The translations under genes and the position numbers were made by a program. From assembly GCA_949358305.1 (NCBI GenBank), contig OX442316.1:9178001-9238000 (forward strand): DNA of 60,000 nucleotides. Direction: 5' to 3'. Positions 21,962-33,188 of this stretch are shown piece after piece. The stretch's first letter is position 1. The number at the start of each line of letters is the position of its first letter. The stretch is from Strigamia acuminata (Eukaryota; Arthropoda; Chilopoda; Geophilomorpha; Linotaeniidae). The notes under the pieces were generated by a model. The model did no database searches. It saw only the letters and a program-made list of their open reading frames with translations, and had not been told where the DNA came from.

Positions 21962-24900
21962 ATGTACTTTCTTTTGATATTTCCTTTGACATTTCGTTTG
22001 ATATATTGCGTGGAAGGATTCGCACAAAATCGACTATTAGATCGGCTAAATATAGGGAAAGTGAATCTTGATGTTTGGAATGAAGCTTTCATGGAGCCAG
22101 TGAGTTGGTTTGATCGTTTATTCAGTTTCTGTAACGAATCTTTAATTATAGATGGATATGATACGGTTGTATGGATATCCAAGTGAAAATTACACGCTTA
22201 CTACAAAAGATGGCTATATTTTATCAATTTATCGCATTCCAAATACAAGTGTTGATGCAATTCCAATTCTTCTCATGCATGGAATGGGTTGTACAGCAAC
22301 ACAATTTTTTTACAGTCAATCTGCCAGTCCAGGTATAGAAAAACGAGACCTTGAACAGATTTTGGGTTGACGTAAATGATGGGATTATATTCGTAGCATT
22401 TATTTTGGCTAATGCTGGCTTTGATGTGTGGTTGGGAAATTATCGGGGTGGTCCTTACACATCACATACAAAATATAAACGAGAAGATCAACAGTTTTGG
22501 CAGTTCTCGTAAGTTTGAAATTTCCTATGCAGTTTAATGGGTTTAATCATGAACCGAGGATAACATTCGTCTGTTTTTTCCTATTGATTTATTGTTCTGT
22601 GCGCTGATTGAATGACAGCAATCACGTGTCATGCATTGCCCGCCAACTAAGCATGTTTATTACCTGTTGTCATCCCAGAATACAGTGCGGCTATGTGTTA
22701 CCGTACCGCCTCGTTTAAACGCCCGGGTTTATTAAGACGCCGGGCAGTCATCGGCGATTTACGGAATTGGCGCCGGCCTCGATTAAGCGCCGTGCCCCCC
22801 CCCCCCCCCCCCAAATGTTGCCGATTTTTCGGTTATGCGCCGTGCCCGAATAAACGCCGGGCTTCAAATTGGCGCCGGGGAGGTCGTGGATACGTGTCCA
22901 TGTTATCATTGTTTCATGGCTTAATCATTTATTACAAATTTTAGTTGGGAGGAAATGGCTGTTTACGATTTACCCGAAACGATTGATTACGTTTTACAAG
23001 TTACTAATAGACCCAAACTCTTGTTGGGTGCTCAGTCAATGGGAACAACAGTTGGATTTGCGCTTTTTACGAGTCAACCATTGTACAATGACAAAGCAAG
23101 TAGTTGAGATCGAAAAGAAAAGACTTATTGGGAATAATATTATTTATTTATTACAGGTTGCAGGGTTTTTTGCAATTACACCAGTTGCATTTGTGAATTA
23201 TTTGCCAAGTTTAGTTGACAGACACGCCCAGATAATCTTGGTAATGGAGATTTTTACTTTTTTGATTCATTTCCAAGTGAAAAGTAATTTTATATCTTCA
23301 GAATATTTTAAACATTTTTGGTCAAGAACCACATGGAACTTTTTCGAAAGTTGAGGGATTGCCTCTAAACTTTACGATGGAACTTTGTTCAAGAGAGAGA
23401 GATGTTTTTCTATGCGCATTAACTTCATCGATTGTGGAAGGATTTAATCCGTATTTGAAAAATAATGTACATTATATCGAATTTGCATTTATGCATTTAA
23501 AATGTGATGCAAAATGTGCATTTTTTGATTTTTATTGTAGACACGAGCGCCCATTTACACTGCTCATTGTCGGTATGGGACTTCTTTCAAAACAACGATT
23601 CATTTCGCACAAGTATTTAAAATTAAATAAACGGTGCAGTATATAGTTTTGAATTATTGTTTTTATTTATTGAAGATGATGAAGTTGAAAGGAATGCATA
23701 AGTATGATTACGGTGAAGCCAAAAATCAGATTTTGTATGACTCGGTAAGTGTGAATGTGAACACATCTTGCTAATAGACCTTTGGAAAAATGAGGTCAGG
23801 TGATACGATCATGCGATCGTAACAATGGTTGTCCCCCCCCCCCCCTATTAAAAAAACCATTGCAAAATAACATTGTAACATCAGGTGCGTTCAAAGTTCG
23901 GATGAACGTACTTATGACACTTGAAAGTCTGATCCGTCGATCTAACTTACGATGCGGCCGTTTTGAATTTACCTGGCCTAAACCGATTCATAAACCACTC
24001 CAGTCGTGGTTTTTGGTTTTTGCGGTTTTTGGTGTTGGTTTTTGGTTGTTTTTGATGTCCATTCGGTTTTTAGAAACGGTAAAAATCGAAACTTTGAACG
24101 CGCCTATTGCTAATTTGTAGTTTTGTGATTGTGATTGTGGGCGGAGCCAAACTGCATTATGCCATAATTTTCCAAGGGTCTATTGAACTAGAATCTATTG
24201 CTTTTGAGAAATGGAAGGAATTTTGGTTTTGGTTCTATTTTCTTGGTTGTTCTTGATGCCAATGCTGACTCTCTGCTGATATTTATGGCTTTCAATTCTA
24301 CTTACCGTATTTTACCGATTAAGAGTCGCCCTCGTTTTGTAGCCGCCCTCGAATAGTAGCCACACCTCAGAGAGGCGGTTTGAAATAAGAGCCGCCCTCA
24401 AATAGTAGCCGCGTCTACTATTCGAGGGCTTTTATAATCAAACAGGAAACGATTAATGAAATATTCGACGATTGATGACGATGGTTATTTAGATAGAAAA
24501 TTTAGAAAACAAAGTGAAATTTCAATAAAAAAATTGAAATTCCAATCCAAATATGGTAAACAATTGTGATAAGAGCCGCCCTCGATTAAGAGCCGCGGCT
24601 TAGAGTGCTCGTTTTGAATAAGAGCTACGGCTCTTATTTGGTAAAATACGGTATTGAATTCTGTCACCAGGACAGCACAAAGCTGACTGCTGTGAGCTTT
24701 GCCAGGGTTTCTACATTCAGAATCTGCATGTCAGAGATTCGAATCTTTCATATATTTTTTGGGATTCGGTTGAGATTCGGAAAGATTCATGTGGGGTTCA
24801 GAAAGATTTGTGTGGGATTAAGAAAAATTTAAACGATTATTTTAATGTGAAAGTCGAAAATATTATAAACTTTTGTCTATTTTTTGAAAAATTTCAAAAT

Positions 24901-25676
24901 TTATATAAAATATAAAGATTTGGGGATTCGGGGAAGTATATGTCAAAGCTGGCAACTCTATTGTCACGTGGACTGACAATGGAGTTGCCAGTCCATTAGT
25001 GTTCGTCCAAGGTCAGAGATTCGGTTGAATGTCGAACCCCTCGGAGCTTTGTGTTCACGACGTCAACTGATACATCATTATGCCACCAGAGGTTTTTCCA
25101 CACAGAAACATGCATAGCCGGAGCAAATTTTGTCCAGTTTTACTTTTAAGAAAGAAAGGGGGCATATTTTGTATAATTTAAGTGAGAAGTTTCTGAAGAA
25201 ACTTTAATTGAAACGTAAAAGTCAAAGTGTAAATTAGAAAACAGATTGTTATTTTTTAAATTTATTATTCTGGATTATTTTTTTTAATACGAACTAGTTC
25301 TGTTTTCTCTATAATTATTTTTATTGATGGACTCTTGCTTTGTCATCATGCACGTGCATTTGAATATAATGCTGTCAGAATTCTTACCAGGTATAGGCTA
25401 TGTAATTTGTTTAATTTTTATTTTATGCAGCCCACACCACCAGCGTACAATCTGGGTGATATAAGTGTCCCAATAGTAATTTTTCATGGTGCTAATGATG
25501 CGCTAGCTGACCCTCTGGATGTGGAATTACTAAGCAGAAATCTTAAGAGTTTGGTGGGGAAAGAACTTGTCTCTTCAGCTATGTTCATTCATTCTGATTG
25601 TATGACTGCCATTGATAGTAAACAGCTTATGTACGATAAACTTATAAAATATGCTGAAAAGTTGTGGATATCTTGA
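21962..25676 (+). CDS. Acid lipase-like alpha/beta hydrolase, Lip1
   Basis: Nine exons: 21962-22099, 22152-22332, 22397-22508, 22945-23095, 23157-23240, 23302-23466, 23541-23612, 23676-23744, 25431-25676; 405 residues. Signal peptide, then the family opening YGYPSENYTLTTKDGYIL, oxyanion region LLMHGMG, FDVWLGN.RG, and catalytic triad Ser175 (in GAQSMGTT), Asp347 (HGANDALADP) and His378 (IHSD). Family role: hydrolysis of triacylglycerols or cholesteryl esters in lysosome or gut lumen. The residue two before the serine is Ala, not Gly, and His before the serine is Gln. Intron 4 starts with GC (AAA|GCAAGT). Exon 6 is longer than in the paralogs. Introns 3 and 8 carry inserted elements. It is the most diverged of the seven. 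Confidence 0.9.
22548..22918. mobile_element. Nested MITEs in Lip1 intron 3
   Basis: The outer element has inverted termini CATGAACCGAGGATAACAT (22548) and its complement ending at 22918, the same family as the MITE at 5184-5383. Inside it, about 22701-22880 is GC-rich sequence made of AAACGCCCGGG, GACGCCGGGC, GGCGCCGG and AAACGCCGGGC words with a run of about 18 C. This matches the element at 51351-51799. The inner piece therefore inserted into the outer one; its right terminus is not the usual inverted end, so it looks truncated. Confidence 0.75.
23773..24186. mobile_element. MITE in Lip1 intron 8
   Basis: Inverted termini AATAGACCTTTGGAAAA (left, about 23773) and TTTTCCAAGGGTCTATT (right, about 24169-24186). 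About 414 bases, non-coding. Contains a run of C at about 23834 and a G/T-rich 'ggtttttggtttttgcgg' stretch. Target duplication not clear. Confidence 0.7.
24305..24651. mobile_element. TA-flanked MITE with GAGCCGCCCTCG arrays, Lip1 intron 8
   Basis: Inverted termini CCGTATTTTACC and GGTAAAATACGG, flanked by TA on both sides (24303-24304 and 24652-24653), as expected for Tc1/mariner-type insertion. Subterminal regions consist of degenerate repeats of AAGAGCCGCCCTCGAAT-like words facing inward from both ends. 347 bases, no coding capacity. Confidence 0.8.
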
Positions 25677-26048
25677 TGATGGAATTGGTTTTGTATTCAG
25701 ATGTTGAAAAGTTCAATTAAATAAAAACGAAAATTTATGCTGATTTACTTGTTAATGATTTATAACAAACTCAAGTGATAGTGCAAGTTTTATTACTACT
25801 TATAAAATGCAACAATAGGACCACAATGTCCACCAAATTCATTGGATTATATTTCCTTGTATGGTTTTTATTCTTTATAAAATTTGAGGAAATACCAAAA
25901 TTTCCTCTTTGTATCTAGCAATAAAAAAAATATACAAAATTGTGCTATTGATATGACATAAACACTTGTCAACCACATTGCAATATTCTTTCCTTATGAC
26001 GCGTTTAAGGTAATCAGAGGACATGACCTTTATAGGGACATTTTTTAG
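25677..26048. other. Spacer downstream of Lip1
   Basis: AT-rich 3' flank of Lip1, with no gene or named repeat seen. Confidence 0.45.
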
Positions 26049-26056
26049 TATAAATA
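26049..26056 (+). promoter_or_regulatory. TATA box for the small peptide gene
   Basis: TATAAATA stands about 30 bases before a probable transcription start. A non-coding first exon would then end near 26123 (CTCCTTTG|GTAAGC), spliced to CTTCAG|TTTAGG just before the ATG at 26274. Confidence 0.5.
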
Positions 26057-26273
26057 CAGCTTGCTGTGAACACAGATTTATATTACACCACAAGGAATTA
26101 CTCTTCAAACAACTACTAGTCTCCTTTGGTAAGCTATTTCAATATTTTCAATTTAAAAACATTAAGCCACTTGTCACCATACAAGCAGTTATTCGAATTC
26201 TGTTTCAATCTATATCGTATTTTGAAATCAATTTCAGTCAACTGATTTTATTTTTCTTCAGTTTAGGTTTATC

Positions 26274-26504
26274 ATGTCGAGATACACTTTAGTCGCTTTT
26301 ATCGTTGCAATGCTTGTGGCCCAAACAAGTGCTGGAGACGTATCCAAACTGCAGGAACAATTTGGAGAGTTTGGGAAACAATTGACAACCATGGCTTGTT
26401 CAGTTCCAGGAGCTAATGAGTTTCTAGCGTCTGTTCCCGACACATTTTTTCAAACCCTCAATGTGACTCGGCCAGTGTGCGGTTCTACAAAAAATTTACA
26501 ATAA
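26274..26504 (+). CDS. Small secreted peptide, 76 residues
   Basis: One coding exon, preceded by an acceptor (TTCTTCAG) eight bases after a T-rich tract. Signal peptide MSRYTLVAFIVAMLVAQTSA, then a mature chain of about 56 residues with just two cysteines (MACSVPG and RPVCGS) that could form one disulphide, and an amphipathic LQEQFGEFGKQLTT helix. An N-glycosylation sequon NVT is present. No family recognised. It is set between Lip1 and Lip2 on the same strand. Confidence 0.65.
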   Translation: MSRYTLVAFIVAMLVAQTSAGDVSKLQEQFGEFGKQLTTMACSVPGANEFLASVPDTFFQTLNVTRPVCGSTKNLQ

Positions 26505-27491
26505 TGAATTAATTCTAATGAAATTGTTTATTTTTCCTTACTAACAATGTAATTAATAAAAAGCAAAGACTTATGGTTAACATAAAAACACGGCTCTTAA
26601 TTATTGTGTAATAGCAGTAAATTATTATCAGAAACATGACTCAAAAGAGTACTGGATAAACTCTTTGTTAGCGCACAAATTGACTTTAGTAACCTTAGTT
26701 CAAAGGTCTGACCTCGGATGTACGCATTGTTGTGAAATGTAACTTCCAAACAATAGAAAGAAGATTGATGCATTTATCTAACGATTATGAATATGTTGAT
26801 GATATCGAAAGCGTTATGATTTATGAGTAATTTCACTTTACTTTAAATACTTGTTTTGTTTCTGATATAGTTGTATGCAACAAAATCGTGACGTATTTTA
26901 TCTCGTGATGTATTCTATTTTTAATATCGTATAGAAATCATGTGGCCCAAAGGGTATTGTTTAGAAATTAAGTTTGCTAGCAGATTGTTTAAATATTTCC
27001 TGTGATAAGCTAACGTCTTTTGTTATTTAATTTTTAAACGAACATGTACTAATTTGCATTTTTCTTTGTGCATGTGCAGCATCGTCCTTGAGCTAAAAAC
27101 ATTAAGTGCCCACTGCCCTTGTCATAATTGTGATAGAACAAGTTACATCTGTTGCATAGGCATGAAGGCTTCATGGAAGGCGCCCGGTGCCCCGGGTCTG
27201 CAGCCCTTTTAGCCCAATGGGTAAGGAAGGTGTACCTGTGCATGTGTTTCTGATGTTATCAGAATTCAGAACTGCTCAAACAGTACATAGGATTACTGCA
27301 TTGAATACTACATGTTGATCGTACTGATTAACATACAAGTAGAAAAGAATGGTAATCAGCACGATCGACATGGAGGGTTATTTTCACGATTGTTTTTATT
27401 TATTTATCTTATCAGCTTTTTTTTCTTCCTGTGAAGGTTATATTAGCAAGTTCTGTGATTAACTTGTTGGTTTCTAGGTTTTTCATCCGAA
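26505..27491. other. Spacer between small peptide gene and Lip2
   Basis: No gene seen. About 27050-27250 is more GC-rich (GGCGCCCGGTGCCCCGGGTC) and may be an old repeat; I cannot name it. Confidence 0.4.
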
Positions 27492-30160
27492 ATGAAGTAT
27501 TTAATTCTGATGTGCACTTTTCAGCTGTATTTTTTATTGGTAAACGCCAAGTCTGGAAGAGCAATTTTAAAAGAAAAACTACTACAAACTGTCGGAAAGT
27601 ATGTTGACTCTGAAGTGGAAGATGAAGCATTCTTAGAAGCAGTAAGTTTTAAAGCTTACGTACTTACTTACTTGAATTTTAAAATGTTGTTCATTAGACG
27701 GATCTTATAAAACTTTATGGCTATCCAGTTGAAAATCAAACTATTCAGACAAAAGATAATTATTTCTTGATAAGTCAAAGAATTCTCAATGGAAAAGCGG
27801 AGAGTTTAAATAACGGATCACGAATTCCTGTTGTGCTTCTACATAGTTTGGATTGTGAATCTGCTCAATGGTTTGATAATGGACCAACAAGTTTAGGTAA
27901 CCGAGAGAAAATTATTAATGCCATTATTATTATTATTTTCATTTAACTTACATTTTACATTTCTGTGCAGCTTTTGTCTTAGCTGATGAAGGGTACGATG
28001 TTTGGGCGTGTAATTTTCGAGGTACCAAATATAGTTATCATTCAGAATTCACTCCTGATATGGAACAGTATTGGGACTTTAGGTAAAACATTTCAAAGTT
28101 CTTGTTTATGTAAGTCTTTGAATCTTTATTTTAGCGCAGATGATTTTATTTTTCAAGACCTACCGGCAATTATCGACCATGTGCTTAATGTGACTGGTTA
28201 TTCTAAATTATTTATCATTGGCCATTCATTGGGTGCAACTGTTCCTTTTTTAACGTTAGCTGCTCTACCTGAATATAATGACAAGGTGTTATTGGCAACA
28301 ATAATATAGCACCAGCCGAATATATGAATAAAAAATTAATTTTTTTGGATAGGTTGTTGGTTTTTTGGCAATGGCTCCAGTTATAGAAGCAAGATATATA
28401 ACTTCAGTTCCAATTTTTTTTTTGTCAAGGGCAGAAATAATTCAGGTAAATGAAATCATTTGTGCATTTGTATCCAGGGCAACCTAGGAACAAGATACCC
28501 TGGGTTGGGACGCATGCTCATGTAAAAAAAGATGACGGACTCCAGATTGTTGGTGGCCTTTAATCCGTTGTCTAGGTGCCGGTGATCCCCAGTCTAACCC
28601 ACGGCTGACCTTGGGGACATTGGGCAGTGTGTGTGTCAGTGACATTGGGCAGTGTGTGTGTCAGTGACATTGGGTGGCCAGGCGGTCACATATTACCCGA
28701 CAAAATTACAACGATTGAAGCCATTGAATGAACAGGTTGAGGTAATCGGTGAAACTCATTATTTTTTATTCAGTTTTATATTAGGAATTCTAAAAGTAAA
28801 GCTTGGGGTACTCTCGATCCATTGATTCAGAAATTAGGTTTCACAGTATGCAGTCGTATGCCTTCAATATGTGAAACTGTAACTTACTTGACATTTGGTT
28901 ACAACCCGTATCTCAATAATAATAGGGTAAAACAAAAATATTTTTGTAAATGAAACAATATATTAGATTGACGAATTCCTTTTTTCAGAGCCGAATCGGC
29001 ATGTTCATTTATCATTGTGCAAATGGTGTATCTACCAGGTGCATGCAGCAGATGCTCCAAGTTAGTAGCATCAGGGCTGAATTTACAGTGGTGGAGCCTA
29101 TCAAAAAGATTTAGTTGTTATTATTTAAATAAATGAAGAGAAAATTTAGAAAATTTAGAAAAAAATTTAAATTGAATATTAGTTTTATTAGTGCTAATAG
29201 TATCATTTAATCATTCAACCCACGGCCCAGAATATCTATGGATGCGGCTGAACAGACTTACTGAAACATTAAGAGATTTTTTTTTTAGATTTTAGTGTTT
29301 TTATTTTTTTGGACAGCAAGCAGCATTAAAATTAGGATTATTATGTGAGGACATTTTTGCTTATCTGTGGTGGTGTATGTCACTAAAATTATGCACGGAC
29401 CTTTTTGTTTTTGCTCATCAGCTATTGTTAGTTTAGTGTACGTATTTTATGTGTGGCCCAAGACAATTCCTCTTCTTTCAATGTTGGCCAGTGGAACCAG
29501 AATGTTGGACACCCCTTAGAAAAAATACATGGTCTAAGCTTAACTCCTGCCCAAAATTTCTTGTTGGAAACAACGAAACAGTTCGAACTCCCATGAAGTC
29601 CAGAACCAGGGATTTTTTTCTAATCCTGGTTATTTCATTCTTGTTTTGAAATTGTAATACAGTATATTTATGTCTGGGTGGAGGCTCTTGAATTACTTAA
29701 ATTCAGCATTGAGTAGAAGATTATTATTTTTTTTATCCTAATCTGACTGTGTATTTGTTTTATTTTGATTTCTATTCTCATCAGACTTTCACAGAAAAAA
29801 GAATGAGGCAATTTGATTATGGTCTAGAAAAAAATTTAGATAAATATCACAACGTAAGGAAGTAGTAAATATTTATAAATACCGTAGCTGTTTACAGAAA
29901 TTAAATTTGTTCCATAGACTACACCACCAGAGTATAACATAAGCCAGGTGGTAACTCCCACTGTGATTTTTCTTGCTCCAAACGATTGTGTTGCGAATGT
30001 ATTAGATGTAACACTATTGGCTAGAAGAATTCCGAATTTGATTGGGAAGGAGTTGTTTCCTGAACCAACAGCGTCGCACAACGATTTCATTTGGGCTTCG
30101 TCAGCAAAAGAACTTGTATATTATAAAGTGCTCACCTATTTGAAACAGTTGTGGAAATAA
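27492..30160 (+). CDS. Acid lipase-like alpha/beta hydrolase, Lip2
   Basis: Nine exons: 27492-27641, 27698-27896, 27971-28082, 28135-28285, 28353-28445, 28774-28926, 28989-29060, 29785-29853, 29918-30160; 413 residues. Signal peptide MKYLILMCTFQLYFLLVNA. Triad Ser185 in the classical GHSLG elbow, Asp356 (APND) and His387 (SHNDFIW, the closest match to vertebrate acid lipases). The residues after the Asp (CVANVLDV) have lost the usual LADP. The oxyanion HG is HS here (LLHSLDC), and YDVW.CNFRG replaces DVWLGN.RG, so activity could be altered. Intron 4 uses a normal GT donor. The closest paralog by QWFDNGP.SLG and FVLADEGYDVW is Lip7. Confidence 0.9.
28484..28720. mobile_element. Short element in Lip2 intron 5 (family shared with 43980-44535)
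   Basis: Begins with CTGGGTTGGGACGCATG and ends with TTGGGTGGCCAGGCGGTCAC. The copy at about 43980 begins CTGGGTAGGGACGCAT and ends CCAGGTGGCCTGACGGTCAC, and both contain TTGTCTAGG. This copy has a 30-base unit (acattgggcagtgtgtgtgt...) repeated twice. Non-coding; class not identified. Confidence 0.6.
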
Positions 30161-30289
30161 TGTGAGTGAAATTTAATCATATATTTTTCAATTATGTAAA
30201 CTCTTGTAATTACATATTTTTATTGATTTTATGAATAATAAACAAAAGAATATTTCTTGAAATATTTCTGATGACGTGAAGCGTTGCCA
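30161..30289. other. Lip2 3' flank
   Basis: Short AT-rich 3' UTR with AATAA-type signals before the transposable element begins. Confidence 0.4.
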
Positions 30290-32740
30290 GCGTTTTTATC
30301 TTCTGGCGTCTTTTAATCCAGCCTTTTTTTTATTTTTCATGCTGTGATTCAGCGTCTTTTATTATGGCCTTTTATATTATTTAAGAAAAGGAATAAAATA
30401 TTCAAATTTTGTAGCATTTTCATTTTTAGCGTATTAATTTTCCGCGTCTTCGATTTCAGCGTTTTCAATTTAAGCGTTTTCAATTTGAGCGTTTTTGATT
30501 CCAGCGTTGTTAAATGCTTTAATTTTTTAATCGTTGGCATTTCAGCGTCTTTCATTTGCGCGTCGCATATACGTGTATGCTACACGTCGCAACAACGTGA
30601 CTGTAACAGCACTTACTATTTAAGAGAATTCAATTGCTAGTGATTTCATTTCCAGCCTTACCAAGATCAGCTTTGACATGGCTCCAGTAATTAAAACGAC
30701 TACACTTACGAGATTCGACACTCCTGTTGGTCAAGCAGGACGGTACCATTGGTACGACGAGACCTTCCATCGATATCGCGAAGGCAATACGCCTAAGAAT
30801 CCTGATTACACGCATAAGTTCTTGCGGTGTTTGCAACCTAATTGTCCCGCTAGAGGCATTGTTTACAGTAACGAGCTTGTTCTCCACCTAACGTCAGACC
30901 ATGAGTGCATCGGCGGTTCTCAGTTGGAAGTACTGAAACAGAAGTTCCGCGAGCGTTTGGTCGAACGATGCAGAAATCTGCCCCCAGCCGCGCGTTTTCG
31001 AAGTCAACAATACGACATTGTTTCAGCCGAGTTTCCGAGTCATGTTGCAGCAGCAATTTTGAGTCGGCCATGTACGTCCAGTTGGAAACGCGCTTTGTTA
31101 CGTGTAAAGTGGTGCACTGTTTTTTCCATTTTTGCGATGCGATCCGCAGATATGTTGATGCGAATGCATTGCGGCCGATATATCAAGTAAACGAGTACGT
31201 GTGGATGGTAATCCACATGGTGATGGCGTTGCCTTTACTAAAGGCTGATTTGATTGCGGAGGGTTTTGCCATCGTCACGGCGGAATGGACGGCAGTGAAG
31301 GACCAATTTCCGGAAGCCAGTGCAATGGACAAGTTCCTCGATTACATAGATAGTTATTGGCTACAGACGGTAGGTAAGAAAAGAATAACTGTATACCGGT
31401 TGCCTCACCGGACTAACAATGCTCTGGAGTCTTGGCATGCCCAAGCGCCCAAACATCTCAATCGGCGTGTAGCGGCACTCCAGTTTACTCGAAACTTGGA
31501 AGGTTTGCACATTAGATCGGTTAACTGCATGAATCAGATGCAAACGGCTAGTAGAGTGAATGTCCGGAAACCACAATACATCGGTAATGACAGGTGCATC
31601 GAGGAGTTAACTACGGATTTGGATATCGGCGCCCGCGGGATTATTGAGTTTCTAAAGGAAGCTGCCTATCGTCTCACCTCAATAAAGGGAGGTGTCCGTC
31701 TTGCAGTGGATTCGTCGTCGGTTGCCCCTGAACGATTACTGAATAGTGTCGCTACTCCTCGGATTGACGAACGGGTATTGCAAACTCCCGACCCCAGAGC
31801 AGAAGCAAATATTGAACTAGCTGTGAATGTCCCTGTTGCGGAACAACCTCAACCAATCATTGCTCGACACCGACGAGGGCGTCCACCTGGAAGTCGAAAC
31901 CGAATCAGACCGAATGCACCAGCCCAAACCGTACCTCCACCTCGTACAGTTCGTACTCGAAGAACGCGCGATCAAGTTGACGAGGAAGTTGACGACCAGC
32001 CACCTCCAAGACGCCCTCGGACAGAGCCAGCTGGTCGCCATTACCTTCGATACCCTGAAGACGCCATCGTGTTTGCACGACTAACAGAAGATTTGGCATT
32101 AAAGAGAGCTGCCATGGAGGGGAATGATGGCGATGACGCCATGATGGCTGCGGTTTTCGATGCCTTCAATGCACGAAACTCTTGGAAGGCACAAACCGAG
32201 GAGCAAGTGCAGCACCGTTTCGCTTTGCGGGAAGTTGTAAGAGGTGTAGAAGCGGAACATGAAATAATTCAGTGTTCCATTTGTATCACGAACAAGCGCA
32301 ACATTTTCTTGGCGCCATGTTCGCACAGTTTTTGCTCTTCTTGTGTTAGCAACTTCCTACAGGATAAGGTGGAACCTTACTGCTTATCGTGTAGGCAAGT
32401 CAGTTCTACTTTGTACAAAATGTTTTAGAATAACTTGAATTTAAACCAAACCTTGCCAAACGCTGGATTTAAAAGTGCTAGCAGATTCTCATTATTTAGT
32501 TCATTAAATTTATTTTACAAAAACGCTCAATTTAAATTGTTTACTATTTTTAATTATTTATTTTATTAAATTATTATTAAACGCTAGATTAAAAGACAAA
32601 AAAAATACGCTGGAAAAAAATACGCTAACAATGTAAGACGCTAGAACAATAAAATAAAAAATAAAAAAATTTAATAAATTAATAAAACGCTAAAATCGAA
32701 GACGCCAGCGCATTAAAACGCTGGGAAAACCACGACCCGT
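30290..32740 (+). mobile_element. Mutator-like element with AGCGTTTT terminal arrays
   Basis: A 2.4-kb element between Lip2 and Lip3. Its left 270 bases are dominated by inward-facing AGCGTTTT/GGCGTCTT words (CAGCGTTTTTAT, TTCAGCGTTTTCAA, TTTAAGCGTTTTCAA, TTGAGCGTTTTTGA). The right 170 bases carry the complement (ACGCTAGATT, ATACGCTGG, AAGACGCTAG, AAAACGCTAAAA, GACGCCAGCGC, AAAACGCTGG). The coding part (30678-32428) has FLYWCH and MULE transposase signatures. The exact terminal inverted repeat and target duplication could not be fixed by eye. Confidence 0.75.
30678..32428 (+). pseudogene. FLYWCH - MULE transposase remnant - AT-hook - RING protein
   Basis: Frame 1 (30678 to about 31080) encodes a FLYWCH zinc finger: F..., YHWYDETFHRYRE, FLRC....C, LHLTSDH. 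From about 31105 a second frame continues without a stop to 32428. It opens with a MULE C-terminal half (HCFFHFCDAIRRYV, then LMALPLL-like MVMALPLLKADLIAEGF, then HRTNNALESWH). It is followed by an AT-hook (RRGRPPGSRNR, about 31870-31900) and a RING finger of the C3HC4 type (CSIC ... CSHSFCSSC ... CLSC, 32273-32393). The catalytic DDE core expected between FLYWCH and HCFFHF is missing and the frame changes there, so transposition activity is lost. The long second frame and intact RING could still be expressed (inference). Confidence 0.75.
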
Positions 32741-33188
32741 GAAGTGATGTTAACATTTATTAGACTGAATCAGTATAAAGCGATAATTAATACACAAAGG
32801 ATTTTACAAAAAAAAAGATGCACAACATATAAATAAATTTTGGATTTAGATTTGTTTTCAGCAAATGTGCTGTTGACAGCAATTTCAACGGCAGTATATT
32901 ATTTTCATTCAATAATAGAACTAAAATTCATCAGGAAAAGTCTGGAGACTTTGTGTACTCTGTATTTAAATAACAGTTTGACAGTCCATACGCAACAACA
33001 GGAAACATTGCAGTCCATACACAATAGCATTAGGTTAGGAAGAGTAGACTAAATAACTAAAAATACTGTGTGGGTGTAGTTGTGTCGCTTTAAACATGAC
33101 ATTAAAATATATTCCAACATGTGTTGCCATTCAAACAATAAAGTCTGTGTATTCTACACAGACTTCATTGATTCATTTATAGTTTAAA
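32741..33188. other. Spacer and promoter side of Lip3
   Basis: No gene seen. It contains a perfect small inverted repeat AGTCTGTGTA...TACACAGACT at about 33143-33166 shortly upstream of Lip3. Confidence 0.45.

Noticed and set aside
27185-27240. tRNA-like A-box 'tagcccaatggg'
   Set aside because: No matching B box or cloverleaf could be built; at most an old SINE head.
30349-30555. Lysine/leucine/threonine repeat protein on the minus strand
   Set aside because: It is the translation of the AGCGTTTT terminal array of the Mutator-like element.
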